Source: Cryoendolithus antarcticus (taxonomy: Eukaryota; Ascomycota; Dothideomycetes; Cladosporiales; Cladosporiaceae). Taken from it: a stretch of 64,000 nt of DNA. Below, one piece after another: positions 1-12,533 of the stretch. The notes below the pieces were generated by a model, which saw only the letters and a list, made by a program, of their open reading frames with translations, was not told the origin of the DNA and ran no database searches. The DNA lies in NCBI GenBank assembly GCA_002077065.1, contig NAJO01000006.1:1178001-1242000 (forward strand). The letters are read 5' to 3'. A program made the position numbers and the translations under genes. Positions within the stretch are counted from its first letter, which is position 1; every line of letters starts with the position of its first letter.

Positions 1-975
1 GCCCTTAGCGGGACTGATGGTCGCTGGCGCGATCGCCACCAGAGCTTCCGGCCGTACTGGAGCACCTGAGCCATAAGTGTAGAGTGGCATGCGATCGAGT
101 ATCTCCTGAGGGACTGTGAGGCGCTTGATTCCGAGAGCCTCAAGGTCGATCTCGCCGTTTGCCACTTGTCGTTGTAGAGCTCGTCGTCTCCTGCGCTGGG
201 TCCAGTGCATGAAGACCGAGGTCATGCCGATGATACCCAGTAGTATCGCGAGCACAATGAGCAGGAACACCCACAGACTAGGCAGTGTGCTCCCATTGCC
301 TTTGAACATGTCAGCAACTCTCCGTGAATGCGTTAGATTGCCAACACATACCAGTATCGATATCCACAAACAACCTCACATAATCACTCGTAGTATACTG
401 TCCCTCCAACTGCTGCCCATTAGGCACACTACTCATATTCCCGCTATAAGCCGCACTCTCATCCAGGATCTGCTTCCCATACGTCCCCGGTATAGCATAG
501 ACGGGAAACTTATTGTCCGTCTTCCACCGCCCTCCATCGCCCAAATTCCAAACCGGATCGTTAGGCAGCGGCGGCTCATTCAGCGTGTCATCTGAAGCCA
601 GGAAGAATAGGAAACCCTCGATCGGATCTCCCGTGGCCGCAGCGAGGTATCTGAGTGTACACGCCGGGCTCACCCACGGCGCGATGGCGATGAGATCGAA
701 TTCATATCGTGGCAAGTTTGCGCGGCGCGTGACGTTCGCAGGGAGGTATGGTTCGGAAGCTTCGATACATGGGTCGCCGTTGGCGAGGGTGGGCGTGTAC
801 AAAAGACCAGTGACATCTGCGCCGCCGTTCGCGGTGTTGGTGGACAAGGTGCGGATGTTCGAGGACAGGAGGGTGGTGTAGGAGATGGAGGAGTTGATGC
901 GCTCGAACTGCGGTGGGCCGGAGATAGTCTCGGGGTCAGGAAAGGCGAGGGTGATGATCTGAAGCGAGTTGGCCG
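1..975 (-). CDS. PA-TM-RING-type membrane protein, partial (3' end beyond window)
   Basis: Two exons are visible on the minus strand: 975-352 and 299-1, separated by a 52-base intron (351-300, donor GTATGT, branch GCTGAC, acceptor AAAG). The first encodes a luminal domain resembling the protease-associated region of fungal RING-finger membrane proteins, with several N-glycosylation sequons (NVT, NSS, NMS). The second begins with a transmembrane helix (LPSLWVFLLIVLAILLGIIG, followed by a basic RRRRR stretch) and a conserved cytosolic segment with GIKRLTVPQEILDRMPLYTYG. In this family a RING domain follows, which would lie left of position 1; this is inferred, not seen. The 5' end is unresolved: a splice acceptor sits at 976, and an upstream exon could supply either ATG-A at 1036-1033 or a signal-peptide-like start at 1398. 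Probable role: membrane-anchored ubiquitin ligase of the endomembrane system. Confidence 0.6.
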
Positions 976-1036
976 CTGTGCGATATCAGTGAGTGTACTT
1001 GTGTTATGTGGTACAGTGCTCGAGTCTCGTACTCAT

Positions 1037-2300
1037 GCTTGCGGTCTCTCGCCGGCGACGCCGGTCGGGTCGCTGCTTCGATGCACTCCTCCAGGTGGCG
1101 CAAAGGCTCTAAATGATTGTTCTATCAATGTTGACAAGCCATACTGGATACACGAATATGCATGCGACCGCCAAACGAGTCGCTCATGGACATTGGTGCT
1201 GGGATGATGGAGTGGCAAGGGCAGTGCACGGGCACTATGATGCGAGGCCAAGATTGCGGGAAGCATCGTGGAGTCTACCGTACCCGGTCTGGTGCCGGAC
1301 AGCCGACTTGATGAGATCTGCCTCGATGGGGCTCGAGATATGCCAAGGATCATGGAGTACATGACAAACGCAACCGTCAAACACACAGTCGCGCGCATGA
1401 AAATGGGACTTGTCTGGAGATCATTGCAGAGGGAGGTGCTAGAGCTTCAAATCGTGTCTCTCGGTTCGCTCTTGCAGCAAAGAAGGTTAAGATATGCTTC
1501 ACGCAAATAACGACGAGCAATGCGCACTGCGAGTGAGAGACCACCGGAGTGCTTCACACCAGCGATGGGGTCGGCTCCCTGCCACGTCCTAGTGAGGGAT
1601 CATGGTGTCATCGAGTACGCTACCATCAAAGCGGGGCTTGCGCACAGTGAACGGGCATTGGCAAGAGAATAGCATCACTGTCATCCGCTATCTCTCTAAC
1701 ACCAGTCTCGCACCTTTCATCGCCAAGTACCAGTCTAGCAGACCCCATCATCCCGCCTGCGCTCGACCACTTCCTCTCTGTCAATCTCACCAACCCCCGA
1801 AACTCTACACATCTCACTCTCTCGTTATCCTACCGCTCCCACTCGCATACGCTTTTCAATCTGTCCCGCCTCCCCATCACTCTCCATCCTCGTCTCATCA
1901 CAGCCCACAGCTGCCCAAGACCCCAAGAATCAAATACGCCAGGCAACCCCAATGCATCTGCCCGCCTCCCATGGAATCATCCCATCTTCCAACGCCCGCA
2001 GTGAAAGCAGTGAAAGCAACGCTTGTTTTATTTTGTGAAAGGTGTTGTACAGTCAGAAACTAGCCTGCGCAAAAGGGGTGCGCAAAGCTGTGAGATTCGA
2101 TCGCAAGTCGCAGAGATCAGGAGGTAGGGGTGGGCGTGAGCTCAGTGAAGAGAACGCTCAACCATATGCCATTCATCTCGTCGACTATTGCGCGAAGCAT
2201 GTGCCGGAGAGCCGGCAGATAAAAATGCTCAGGAGTCCGCTTCCGGAGAACTAGATTCCAAGTCAGCACATCTCCTCTCCCTCAATCATAGCAAGAAAAC
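1037..2300. other. Intergenic, no supported gene
   Basis: Open frames here (for example 1602-2063 plus) have no recognisable domain, splice support or codon pattern. The minus-strand frame from 1398 starts with a hydrophobic run like a signal peptide and might be the missing first exon of the gene to the left, through a donor near 1284. This is weak. The right part is the 3' flank of RPB1. Confidence 0.5.
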
Positions 2301-5300
2301 TCACTTCGGCGAATACTGCGGACTAGTAGGACTCCACTTCGGGCTCCTGGCCCCACTAGTCGGTGCACTATCCGGACTATAGCTCGGACTCGTAGGGCTA
2401 TAGCCATTCTGCGCCGGGCTCGTCGGTGAGTACATCGGGCTGGTAGGACTATAGCTTGGACTCGTTGGGCTTGTCGAACTCGCGCCGCCGGCACCGTTGT
2501 AGCGTGGTGAGGTGGGCGAGTAAGCTGGGGAAGTGGGAGAGTAGGCCGGTGAAGTGGGCGATGCCGGAGAGTAGTTCGGGGACGTGGGGGAGTATTTTGG
2601 CGAGGTTGCGGAGCCGGGCGCTGCGCCGCCGGTTGGGGAGGTAGGAGAGTAGTTTGGCGAGGTTGGGGAGAAGGATGGTGAGGTCGGTGAGTAGGAGGGT
2701 GAGGTTGGAGAGTAGGAGGGCGAGGTAGGGGAGATCTTGCTCTTGCCGCTGTAGGCTGGGGAGGTGGGCGAGTACGATGGCGAGGTCGGGGTGTAGGCCG
2801 GACTGCTGGGTGAACCGAAGCGCGGCGAAGTGAGCTCATAGCTCGGGCTAGTGAGACCTGCACTCGGCGAAGTGGGTGAGTAAGCTGCGCTTGGCGACGT
2901 AGGCGAGTAGGCGTAGCCAGGCGAGGTGGGACTGAGCCCACTGCTGAATGGCGAGGTGGGAGCATAAGCAGGACTCATGCCACCAACACCGCGGTAAGGG
3001 CTCATTCCACCATCAAAGCCACTGCCACCATAGGCAGTGAACCCACCGCCTTCGTCACCACCAGCGTGCACGATTGGCGAGAACGAAGCGCCGTAATCGC
3101 CACCAGCATAGCCAGCCTCAGCCATCGGACTGCCCATATCATAGGGCGTCATACTGCCATCCATCGGACTCGAAGCTCCAGCACCCACACCACCACGGCG
3201 GCCAGCAGTACTAGCAACATCCTTGAGCATCTTCGAGTCCAAGAAGACCTTGAACATGCCCGTACCGCTGTGCGCGATCTGACCCAAGATGATGTTCTCG
3301 CTGACACCACGGCAGACATCCAGCTCTCCGCCAGCGGCAGCATCGAACAGGATCTCCACGGTCTCCTCGAAAGAGCAGCGCATGAGCGCACCAGTCTCAG
3401 CCTTGTTGATGCCGTGTCGGGTAACTGCCATGAGACTACCACGCGCAGTCATGACATCGCAGAGCAAAGCCATGTGTCGATGGTTGACGTACGAGCCATC
3501 GAAAGACAGCACAGCGTGGAGCTCCTTGATGAGCGCCGCACGCGTAGCCTCAATCCCAAAGACCGCGTTGATCTGGCCGAAGTGATTGCAAGTCGTCCTA
3601 GTCGAGTCGACGCCATCAATGCAAAGCGCCTCCTTCAAGTTCACACCATCAGTGTCGAGATACCACTCCTTGCAGAGCGGATCAGACTTGACCTTGATCA
3701 GCGCCCCGTCGTCCTTCTCCCGCATGCGCTCCTCAGATGTGACGTAGACGCGCTTGATGTCGTTAATACCGCGCAACACGACAGTATCCAGCATGTGAGT
3801 CTCCAATCGCTTGAGGGTGTCCTCTTCTTGGTCGTTGTCACCATCCTCCTTCTCACCGTTGTTGGCGTTGACCATGCGGATGCGCACGACTTGCTCGTCA
3901 GCGTTCTCGTCAGAGAAGATCGTAGCGACATCCTTGCCGTACACATCCTTGATTCGGGCTGCGACATCGGTGACAGTCAGACCCTTATCAAGCAGCTGTC
4001 TGCGGCCTAGCACGATACGCAAAAGCCACTTGCTCTGCAGCTCGGCCGGGGCACCGTTATCGTCGGGCAAGATGAAGTATGATTCCACCATGTCGCCATC
4101 TCCCTCAATTACGGTTTGTTCAATGACCGGATCGTAGTAAATCTCGGTCTCTTCGGTAACAGCGCGAAGACTGGTGTGCTCGACAGCCGAACGGAGGAGC
4201 TTGCACTGTTCCTGGTCGAGGACATGCTCCGGCAGCTGATAGACCTTCATCGAAGGCGTCTTGAGATTGTCGGCGACGTTCAGAATCTCCTTGAGACGCG
4301 GCACACCGAGCGTGACGTTCTTCGCAGACACACCGGCGAAATGGAACGTGTTCAGCGTCATCTGTGTAGCCGGCTCCCCAATGGACTGCGCAGCAAGCAC
4401 ACCGACCATCTCTCCCGGGCTGGCGAGAGAGCGGAGGAAGCGCTCTTGGATCTCACCAAGGATGTTGTCAAGCGCCAGCTTAGTCAAGAAGTCCTGCTTG
4501 ACCAGCTTCTTGAACGCCAAACGTGAGCGGTACAGCGCCTTGACAAGCAGTGTAGCGTTCTGGTCAGCCTCCTTCGTCAAGGGATCCTCGCCTCGCACTA
4601 CTATGAGCGAGTCGAGCATCTTCCTGACGGCCGGGATGGTCTCACGGGGATCAAGATCACTGCGCTGACCATCTCGAATGCGGAATTTTGTCTTCGCAGT
4701 CTCGATGATGCGACCAATGTTGAGCGGCAGCTGCCTCTCGGAGTCAGGCTCCTGTAGGTCCTTGCGAATCTTCAGGCGATCGTTCTCAATAGCCTCGAAC
4801 TCCTCGTCGAATAGGCGCTGCACGTCAAGGTCGCCGACCAAGTCATCAGCCACCTCGATGTCGTCGGAAGTAAGGCGGAAGCGCTTGTTGTGTGGGTCCA
4901 TGATGTCAACTTTGTATTTCTTCTCAAATGCCTCGTGCGAACCGTTGATGATGTCAAGTGGCTGCTTCTCAATGTAGACAGCATCAAGACCGTCTTCGCC
5001 GTAGATGAACTGCACGATATCGCCATGCGAGTTGCGGACAGTGCCGTCGTACTTGACCGCGACCTCCTCTAAAGCCTTGACCAGCCGACGCTGGATATAC
5101 CCAGTCTCGGCAGTCTTGACAGCAGTATCGATCAACCCCTCACGACCACCCATGGCGTGGAAGAAGAACTCCGTAGGTGTCAAACCGCGCAAGTAAGAAT
5201 TCTCAACGAAGCCGCGAGATGCAGGCGAGTAGTCGTCCTTTGGGAAGTGAGGGAGCGTGCGGTACTTGAAGCCGAATGGCAATCTCTTGCCCTCCAGCGA

Positions 5301-7781
5301 CTGTTGACCGACAGCAGCCGTCATCTGGGAGATGTTGACAGAGGAACCCTTCGAACCAGACTTGACCATCTGACCGACGTTGTTGAAGTCCTTGACACCC
5401 TTCGAAGAGACGTCACCAGCCTGGTTACGAGCTTCTTCGAGGTAAGCTTTCGCTCTCGACTCGAAGGACTCTCGGATCGTCATGCCAGGCAGTGGCTCAA
5501 GCTCGTTTGCTTGCACCTCCTTGATGAGGTCCTCCACATTCTGCTTCTCGGTGGCAACAGCGTTCTCAATGCCACGAGCGGTAGCGACGCTGGGAACAGT
5601 GTCACCAATGCCGACACTGAAGCCGTTGTGCAGGAGCCAGTAGCACACGATGCGCTGGGCCGCGTTGAAAAAGTTGACCGCAGCTTCCCAGCCACGCTCG
5701 TTATAGATGACGTGCACCACACTGCCACCGGACGCACCCACAACCTTCTTGACAAGCTGACCATACTGCAGCTCACCATTCTGGATGAGAAGCCCCTGGT
5801 CTTGCAGAGGTGCATGTCCCCCCTTGTCATCGTAGCGGAAGACATTCAGACCAGTCGGGAAAGCGTACGAGATCAGCTGCTTACCAGTCCAGCGTGGGCT
5901 GGGCTTGAGGATCGCCGGATGAGGCACAATGCCATCCCAGCCAGGCACCCACATAAGAATGTTCATGACCTGCTGCTGGTCAAGCATCGTGTCACGCCTA
6001 GTGAGCTTGTAGATGCCAGCCATGGTGTCCTGAACAATACCCATCAAAGGGCCATTCTTCTGCGGCGAGACGATGTTGAGAGGTACAGCGCAGAGATTCA
6101 TAACCTCTGAGCGTGTCTCGTGTGATTGAGGGACGTGCAAGTTCATCTCGTCGCCATCGAAGTCTGCGTTATAGGGTGAGGTGACGGACAGGTTGAGGCG
6201 GAAGGTCGAGTAAGGCATCACCCTCACTCTGTGACCCATCATGGATTCCTTGTGCAGCGAAGGCTGACGGTTGAAGATGATGTAGTCGCCGTCAACGATG
6301 TGTCGCTCGACAATAGCACCAATTTCAAGTCGGACTTGCTCTTTCTTGCCGTGCTTCAGGTCGATTCTGTCACCACTTGCGCGGATGACGTATCGTGCGC
6401 CAGGGTGAACATCAGGTCCGTTGCGCACCAGCTCGTACATCTTGTTCAAGTTGTAGGCGTTGACGCGCTCGGGGAAGGTCAGAGTCCGAGCGATGGACCG
6501 AGGAACACCCACCTCGTCGAGCGACAAGTTGGGATCGCCAGTGATGACCGTACGTGCGGAGAAATCGACACGCTTGCCCATCAAATTACCACGAAGGCGA
6601 CCCTCCTTGGACTTCAAGCGAGCGCGGATGGCCTTGACGGGACGACCAGACTTCTGCTGGGCTGTAGGTAAGCCAGCGATGTCGTTGTCCATATAGGTCG
6701 CCACATGGTACTGCAGAAGCGAGATGAACTCGTCAACCACATGCTGAGGTGAGCCTTCTTGTTCGCATCTCTTAACATTCGAGTTAGCTCGGATAATGTC
6801 TGACAGCTTGTAGGTCAAGTCATCCTCGGAGCGCATGCCTTGGCTAGTGCCGTCGACAGAGATACTGGGTCGCACAGCAGGTGGAGGGACTGGCATGACT
6901 GTGAGCACCATCCACTCCGGGCGCGCGTAGTCTGCGTTCAAGCCCATGCACATGAGGTCGCGCTCCGAGATGTTGCGGAAGACATTCAGCGCCATCTGTG
7001 GGGTGATGGGTCGCTTCTCTGGTGTCTTGTCGCCATCCTCGTCTTGATCGCCTCTCGGGAGCTTCCATGTACCAGTCAACTTGAGCGCATCCTTGCGGAC
7101 TTCAGGCTGGATGTTGCCGCACCCGCCGTGACCCTTCTGCTTCAGCTTCGCCTTAGGATCGCCGAAATCGTCGCCACCGTCATCTTGAATGTCCGGCTCG
7201 CAGATCATCTTAGCCTTGCAGATCTTGTGCACTGCCTCGAAACGGCGCTTGGCCTCACGCATCCTGATCGCCTGGGCGAAAGCTGGGTTGCGCTAGTGAA
7301 GTCATGTCAGCATGGATGTCCAGAACATCAGGAGCGCAATGCACGATGATGATCAGGGACATACTTCATCTTCCAAAAGCTTGCCGCAGTTGTGACAGAC
7401 GGACTCAAGGATAGCCTTGACTTTCTTGATGAAGCCTAGTCACGTGCGCATTAGCGAAATGAAAGTTACAGAAATGGGAAAAGTCAGCCTACCAGGATGG
7501 TACACAGGAACAGCCAACTCGATGTGGCCGAAGTGACCAGGACACTCTTGCTGACTCTCGCCGCAAGTTGCGCATCGGTAGGCGCGGTCGATGGAGCCGA
7601 GTTTAGGGTCATTCAAGCCCTTCTCGCGCGGCCTGTGGCGCTGCTCGTCCATGGTCTCGGGGTACTCGATGTGGCAAACACTCATATTCTTGATCTCTTC
7701 AGGCGAGAAGAGTCCGAACTGTATCTCTTTCACCGTCTTGAGTGGCGCACTCGAGTGCGGGAATCCGAGTGGGCTCGCCAT
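2301..7781 (-). CDS. RPB1: DNA-directed RNA polymerase II subunit RPB1
   Basis: Largest, catalytic subunit of nuclear RNA polymerase II, synthesising mRNA. Exons: 7781-7493, 7435-7365, 7292-2301; introns of 57 and 72 bases, both near the 5' end; about 1783 aa. Visible hallmarks are the N-terminal clamp zinc motif ([20 protein letters not shown]), the second zinc cysteines (CHNCGKLL across exon 2), and the Mg-binding active-site loop [10 protein letters not shown] at about residues 495-504. The bridge helix and trigger loop region ([28 protein letters not shown]) is also present, followed by a C-terminal domain of about 25 heptad-like units ending in YSPK. Only about five heptads are perfect YSPTSPS; several are interrupted by Gly/Ala-rich spacers. 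Length fits the family. A GTGAGT-like sequence overlaps the stop codon, so a further tiny 3' exon cannot be excluded. Divergently transcribed from SWD1. Confidence 0.97.
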
Positions 7782-8533
7782 GGTTTCGGCGAAGTACTAC
7801 CGGTCGCGTAGGGTGCTATACTGTGCAGGAGTCGTTCTGTGTGGATACCGCGAGCGCTTCGAAGTGTTTCCAGTGAAGTTCTCGACTGCACGCACGCCCG
7901 TCACTGCTGCCTCCACCTCCCCCTATCGCACCACGCAACCTCTGAGAGGCGCGCCTCCGCCCTTACTTCACTCTCCTCGACTCCACGATTCCGTCTATCC
8001 AGTCTACTGCGTTGCCGGTGATGGCGGTGATGATATGACGCGCGTGATGCGCAGGTGGCGATGCAGTATGAATGCGGGTGTGATGTGAAGGCGTCGTGCG
8101 CGCAGAGTCGGCGGCCAGCCAGCGACTTGCTGCGAGTCGCGCAATATTACTATGGAAGCGTGAGAGGGTTTGTGACTGCGGATGAGTATCGCGGCGATCC
8201 TGGCGATAATTCTGCGTCGTGGGTGGAAAGTGTCGTGGTGGAAGCAGTGAGGCCGTGATCGCGCTGTCTTTGGGCTTCTGCAGCGGGAGATGCGGGTAAG
8301 ATGGCTTGGCACGGCTGAGTCACGGAGCAGAGCCGCACTAGACCACATGCAGACTGACAGAGTCGAGATCTTGACATGTGAAGTCAAGTTGTGTTGTGAG
8401 TGAAGGCGCAGGTGCACGTGAGCGATGGCAGATTGGGTGTAGTGAGATGAACATGGCACTAGATTGGAGATTAGTTCTGATGGTTGAGTGAGCCACCATC
8501 ACCACTGCCTCTACCACCACCCTCATTACTGCA
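7782..8533. promoter_or_regulatory. Divergent promoter region RPB1/SWD1
   Basis: About 750 bases between the two start codons of head-to-head genes, containing no supported gene. It must hold both 5' leaders and both promoters. I see no clear TATA box. The pyrimidine-rich stretch just before the SWD1 start (around 8500-8530) looks like a typical fungal leader. Confidence 0.5.
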
Positions 8534-9952
8534 ATGAACCTCCCCCTCTCCGACCCCACCCTCCTGGCGCAAGACATCCCCGAGATCCTCACGGCGCGTC
8601 TCCGCTCCTCTGGCCAGGCAGTCTGCATCCGCTTCTCCCACCGCGGTGACTTGCTAGCCTCAGGCACCACGAAAGGCACCATCGCCATCTTCGACCTCGA
8701 GACCAATGGCGTTGCGCGCAAGCTGAAGGGCCACACCGCTGGTCGCGCAATACAGTCGCTGTCATGGGACAAGAGTGGGCGGTATCTGCTAAGCTCCAGC
8801 ATTGACTGGAAGATCGTGCTGTGGGACCTGCAAGACGGCAGTAGATTGCACACAGTGAATCTAGGCGCGCCTGTCTACATCGCCCAGCTGCACCCCTCAG
8901 GCATCTCGCAGTGTGTCGCAGCTCTGTATGAGTACCGTCCAGTACTTGTAGACTTCAGCACCAAGCAAGCCAAGCAACACCCTCTGCCTAACAGTCCGAA
9001 GCGTGCTGCTCACGAAGATGGCAGCGACAAGCCCGATGCCAAGCTCTTCACCACTGTCGCCGTCTTCACCCCCTCAGGCAGCCACATCATCACCGGCACC
9101 ACCAAGGGCTGGCTCAATGTCATCCACACCGCCACCCGCGAAGTCGTCTACAGCACCCGTCTCTGCGCCAAGCCCATCCTCCTCATCCGTCTGAGCTCCT
9201 CAGGCCGAGACCTGCTAGTCAATGCCTCGGACACCATCATCCGCACGATCAAGCTGCCTGACTTCTCGGACCCGAACCTGCAACCCGATAGCATCAATCT
9301 CGAAGTCGAGCACAAATTCCAGGACGTTGTCAATCGCCTCTCATGGAACCACGTCTCCTTCAGCAGCACGGCGGACTATGTCATGGCATCTACGCTCATG
9401 AACCACGACATCTACATCTGGGAGCGCGGGCATGGGTCGCTGGTCAAGATTCTCGAAGGGCCGAAAGAGGAGTTGGGAGCAGTTGAGTGGCATCCTACCC
9501 GGCCTTTCGTCGCAGCGTGCGGTGTCGAGAGCGGGAAGATCCATATCTGGGGCATCAACACGCCGCAGCGATGGAGTGCTCTTGCGCCTGACTTCGCGGA
9601 GGTAGAGGAGAACGAAGAGTACATTGAACGTGAAGACGAATTTGACATCCAGCCTGACGAGGAGCTTCGACAGCGCATGCTAGACCAGGAGGATGAGGAG
9701 GTGGATGTGCTCAGCGTTGACGTCGGCCAGCTGGAAAGGGAAGGCGTCATGAAGGGCAGTGCTGCGGCCGAGGTGTTCAGGATGCCCGTGCTTGTTGGCG
9801 CGGACGAGAGTGACAGCGAGGATGAGATGGTGGCGATTGGGACTGGGCAATTCAGGAGGAAGAGCACGGCGAGGGAGGATAGTGAGTTCTTGGAGGGTGA
9901 GGACGGGGAGGGAGGGGCTGTCGCTGGGACGAAGAGACGGAGGGGTGAATGA
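8534..9952 (+). CDS. SWD1: WD40 protein Swd1 (RBBP5-like), COMPASS subunit
   Basis: Single-exon gene of 472 aa. The N-terminus (residues about 20-120) has the WD40 pattern expected for Swd1/RBBP5: a FSHRGDLLASGTTKGTIAIFD blade, then GHTAGRAIQSLSWDKSGRYLL and SIDWKIVLWD. Further blades follow to about residue 350 (GAVEWHPTRPFVAACGVESG, KIHIWG). The C-terminus is acidic and disordered, with clusters of Asp/Glu and a basic KRRRGE end. Swd1 is a core subunit of the COMPASS (Set1) histone H3K4 methyltransferase complex in the nucleus, where it pairs with Bre2 and Swd3 around the Set1 SET domain. The length agrees with other filamentous fungi. It shares an intergenic region with RPB1, whose CTD recruits COMPASS in known systems; a shared promoter is only inferred. 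Confidence 0.9.
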   Translation: MNLPLSDPTLLAQDIPEILTARLRSSGQAVCIRFSHRGDLLASGTTKGTIAIFDLETNGVARKLKGHTAGRAIQSLSWDKSGRYLLSSSIDWKIVLWDLQDGSRLHTVNLGAPVYIAQLHPSGISQCVAALYEYRPVLVDFSTKQAKQHPLPNSPKRAAHEDGSDKPDAKLFTTVAVFTPSGSHIITGTTKGWLNVIHTATREVVYSTRLCAKPILLIRLSSSGRDLLVNASDTIIRTIKLPDFSDPNLQPDSINLEVEHKFQDVVNRLSWNHVSFSSTADYVMASTLMNHDIYIWERGHGSLVKILEGPKEELGAVEWHPTRPFVAACGVESGKIHIWGINTPQRWSALAPDFAEVEENEEYIEREDEFDIQPDEELRQRMLDQEDEEVDVLSVDVGQLEREGVMKGSAAAEVFRMPVLVGADESDSEDEMVAIGTGQFRRKSTAREDSEFLEGEDGEGGAVAGTKRRRGE

Positions 9953-10775
9953 GGAGGTTGCGCTTCTCCGGGTTCCAAAGATAACATGGCTTTGCATGCA
10001 TACTCAACGTTGCGCTCATGATAGCGTAGTGCGCTGCTCTTGCGCCGACCCACGAGAGAGGTCTTTGTGCGCGGCACAGCGCTAAAGCTATGGGAGCCTC
10101 ATTGCCACGCCTGCACAACACCAGCTTCTACGAGCTGGAGGGTACTCAAGTCACTACGCTGCCAAATGACGAGGGACACGATCTGGCGTTCAAAGCGAGA
10201 CAATGCAGGCGCTTCAGGACTCTACAAGCGCACTTACGGCGCCGAGCGAGTCCACTGAAGCCTTCAAGCCCCGACTGGCGAATAGATTGCGGGCTCGAGA
10301 CCAGGATAGAGTCTTCCTACGACCGCATACCTGATGCGTTCCGCAAGCTGCCCAGTCACGCGCGCAATGAAGGCCCAGGCATGCTATCTTGGGATGGATG
10401 AGGGAGAGGAAAGGTATGTATGGTAGTATTAGGCGGATACTTACGCTGTGAGATGTAAGATTAGTCTACACTATCATCTCCGCCGCTTTTCATACTTGTC
10501 TGTGCGTATATACTGACGTCCAGATGCGGAAACATTGACATGCGAAGAAAAAGAAAGACTGTCAGATACAATGGCCGCCGATTCCAGTCGACTTGTCACT
10601 AACAAAGAACATGAATACCTGAGGACACAGATAGCTTCACTCCGCTGCCGCCTGCGATTACACTCGACCTCGAAGCTAACTCGACTTGACCCTCCTTCGG
10701 CTGCATTACCATCGACTCGATTCTCAACAGCACGGTCCAGCACAGTTCAGTGCGACGCCCGTCGTACAGAGCGTA
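9953..10775. other. Intergenic, no supported gene
   Basis: About 820 bases between SWD1 and the first kinase. A 103-codon plus-strand frame at 10090-10401 starts with ATG but has no recognisable domain and no support. The 5' leader of the kinase, and possibly an unseen upstream exon, would lie at the right end. Confidence 0.45.
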
Positions 10776-12261
10776 ATGCAGGCGGACCCCATAGTCATCG
10801 ACACGTCGTCGGACGATGGCAATCCCGGAGTAAATGAACCGCAGCACATAGATCCGGAGGGTCCAGACGGACACCCTAGTCCCACTGACGGCAACGAGTC
10901 CGACGATGACTGTAAGGTACATTGACATTGCATGGCTTATCGCGATCACTGACTAGGAGTCGTCAAAGGGCCCGACATGGAGCACGACACGGACGAGCTC
11001 CAACCCGCGCACTCTTTGCAAGTCAAGAGAGCAGCGCTACGCAGAGCAGCATTCATGGAATCCAGCTGGCATAACGGCAATGAACTCGGTGCAGGCGGCT
11101 TTGGGACCGTGTTCGTGGCGTACAAAGTTGATCAGAATTTGGTGATGAGGGACCTCGTCGCTGTTAAGGATGTGTATATGAAGCGACATCATTGTCTGCA
11201 GTGGACTTACTGGGTACTGCCAAAACGATATTCCTGTCATTTTTGCAGCAAGGCTGACATATCATGCACAGGACGGCGATGTAAGGGACCTTGAGAACCG
11301 GGTCCCGATCGAGACGGCTATCATGACCGCTCTTGCGGACGAAGCTGGCCCCGGCGCTGAGAAGACAGTCTTCTTGCGATGTTCATGCCCCTTCAACCTC
11401 ACCCACAGCACTTACCGCCTATACATGGAATACTGCTGGGGCTCTCTGTCAGACGCCATCGGCCAACGAGTCCACGAGATGGAACTCGATCCGAACGACC
11501 TAGAATCGTCGCAATTCCCCGAATTCCTCCTCTGGAAATGGCTCGAGGACCTCACGGAAGCCTGCATAGTCATGGCCGAGGGCTCCCTGGACGAAACAGC
11601 CCCGCCAAAGAACTGGCGCCCAATTGTACAACGCGACATCAAACCAGGTAACATCCTAGTCGATGCTCCGATTCCGGGCGGCGACTGGCCCGATGTATCC
11701 ACCCTCCGTCTTACCGAATTTGGCGGCTCGATATTCACAGACGCCAACGACCCTCACAACCCGATGAGCTACAACTTCGGCCCCGGCACCACGGGCTGGC
11801 AACCCCCCGAGCTGACCTCTGAGGCTCACCGCCTTGGTCTCACAGCCAAAGGTAGAGGCAAACTCGGCCCGCACACAAACGTCTTTCAAATCGGCGCCGC
11901 TCTCATCGCAGCCGCAAATTACAACCTCGCGAAAACTGGCGACGACTTCCAGCCACGCGTAGACCAAGCTCTACTGGACGATCACAATTACTCCCAAGCG
12001 CTCGCGAAGCTTCTACACAGATGCGTGCGCAGGGATCCGGAGAAGCGGATCAAGTTGCGGGAGCTGAGGCAGAGAATTCGAGAGCATACCGGCGAGGGAC
12101 CGGAGGGGATGAGAGATCGGGGGCGCGGAGCTAGGCGTGCGGCGACGTTGCCGGAGAATATGCAGGTGAGATTATCGTGGTCGGTGGATAAGACGTATCG
12201 GGAGGGGTTGACGCCGCCGGCGGAGGCGGATGAGGCGCTGCTGGAGCAGTATGGGCTGTGA
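10776..12261 (+). CDS. Atypical protein kinase, paralog 1 of 3
   Basis: Exons 10776-10911, 10969-11213 and 11272-12261, giving 456 aa. The intron ends are chosen because they restore an uninterrupted kinase fold matching the neighbour at 12534. After an acidic N-terminus comes the glycine loop (LGAGGFGTVF, residues 85-94), the ATP lysine in VAVK (112), a conserved block WLEDLTEACIVMAEGSLDE, the catalytic loop with QRDIKPGN (247-254) and an activation start TEFGGS. Thus His of HRD is Gln, and Asp of DFG is Glu (276), so metal binding and activity are doubtful. The GTTGWQPPE segment (APE-like) and C-lobe helices follow, then a basic tail. Family: eukaryotic protein-kinase superfamily, fungal-specific divergent group. 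Substrate is unknown. The start ATG is the first in frame; a further 5' exon is possible. Confidence 0.72.
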
Positions 12262-12533
12262 TCTGGGGACGACTCGCTTTGAAGGCATCTCGCAGGAGCA
12301 GGAGCAATGTAGGAGCACTGAACGGGAGCGTAGTAGCCGAGCTTTTGGATGCAGGCACAGAATGGGGAGATACGATGACCTAGCCGGCGCCTGTACATCT
12401 GTTCGACATGCGCCACCGACACATGGCGACCACCTAATTTGAGAGATCGCGACGGTCCTTCTATGTCAGTGGTGCGCGTCCACATGCGGCAGACTCGTAA
12501 GACATAGAAGACAAAGCGGCGATCAATGCTACA

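Noticed and set aside
1602..2063. 153-codon plus frame
   Set aside because: No domain, poor start context and unusual composition in a gap.
2282..2965. Long minus-strand frame rich in Pro/Arg, plus several plus-strand frames inside RPB1 (3066-4010, 5157-6110)
   Set aside because: They are other-frame reads of RPB1 coding sequence; the repeated CTD explains the Pro/Arg-rich frame.
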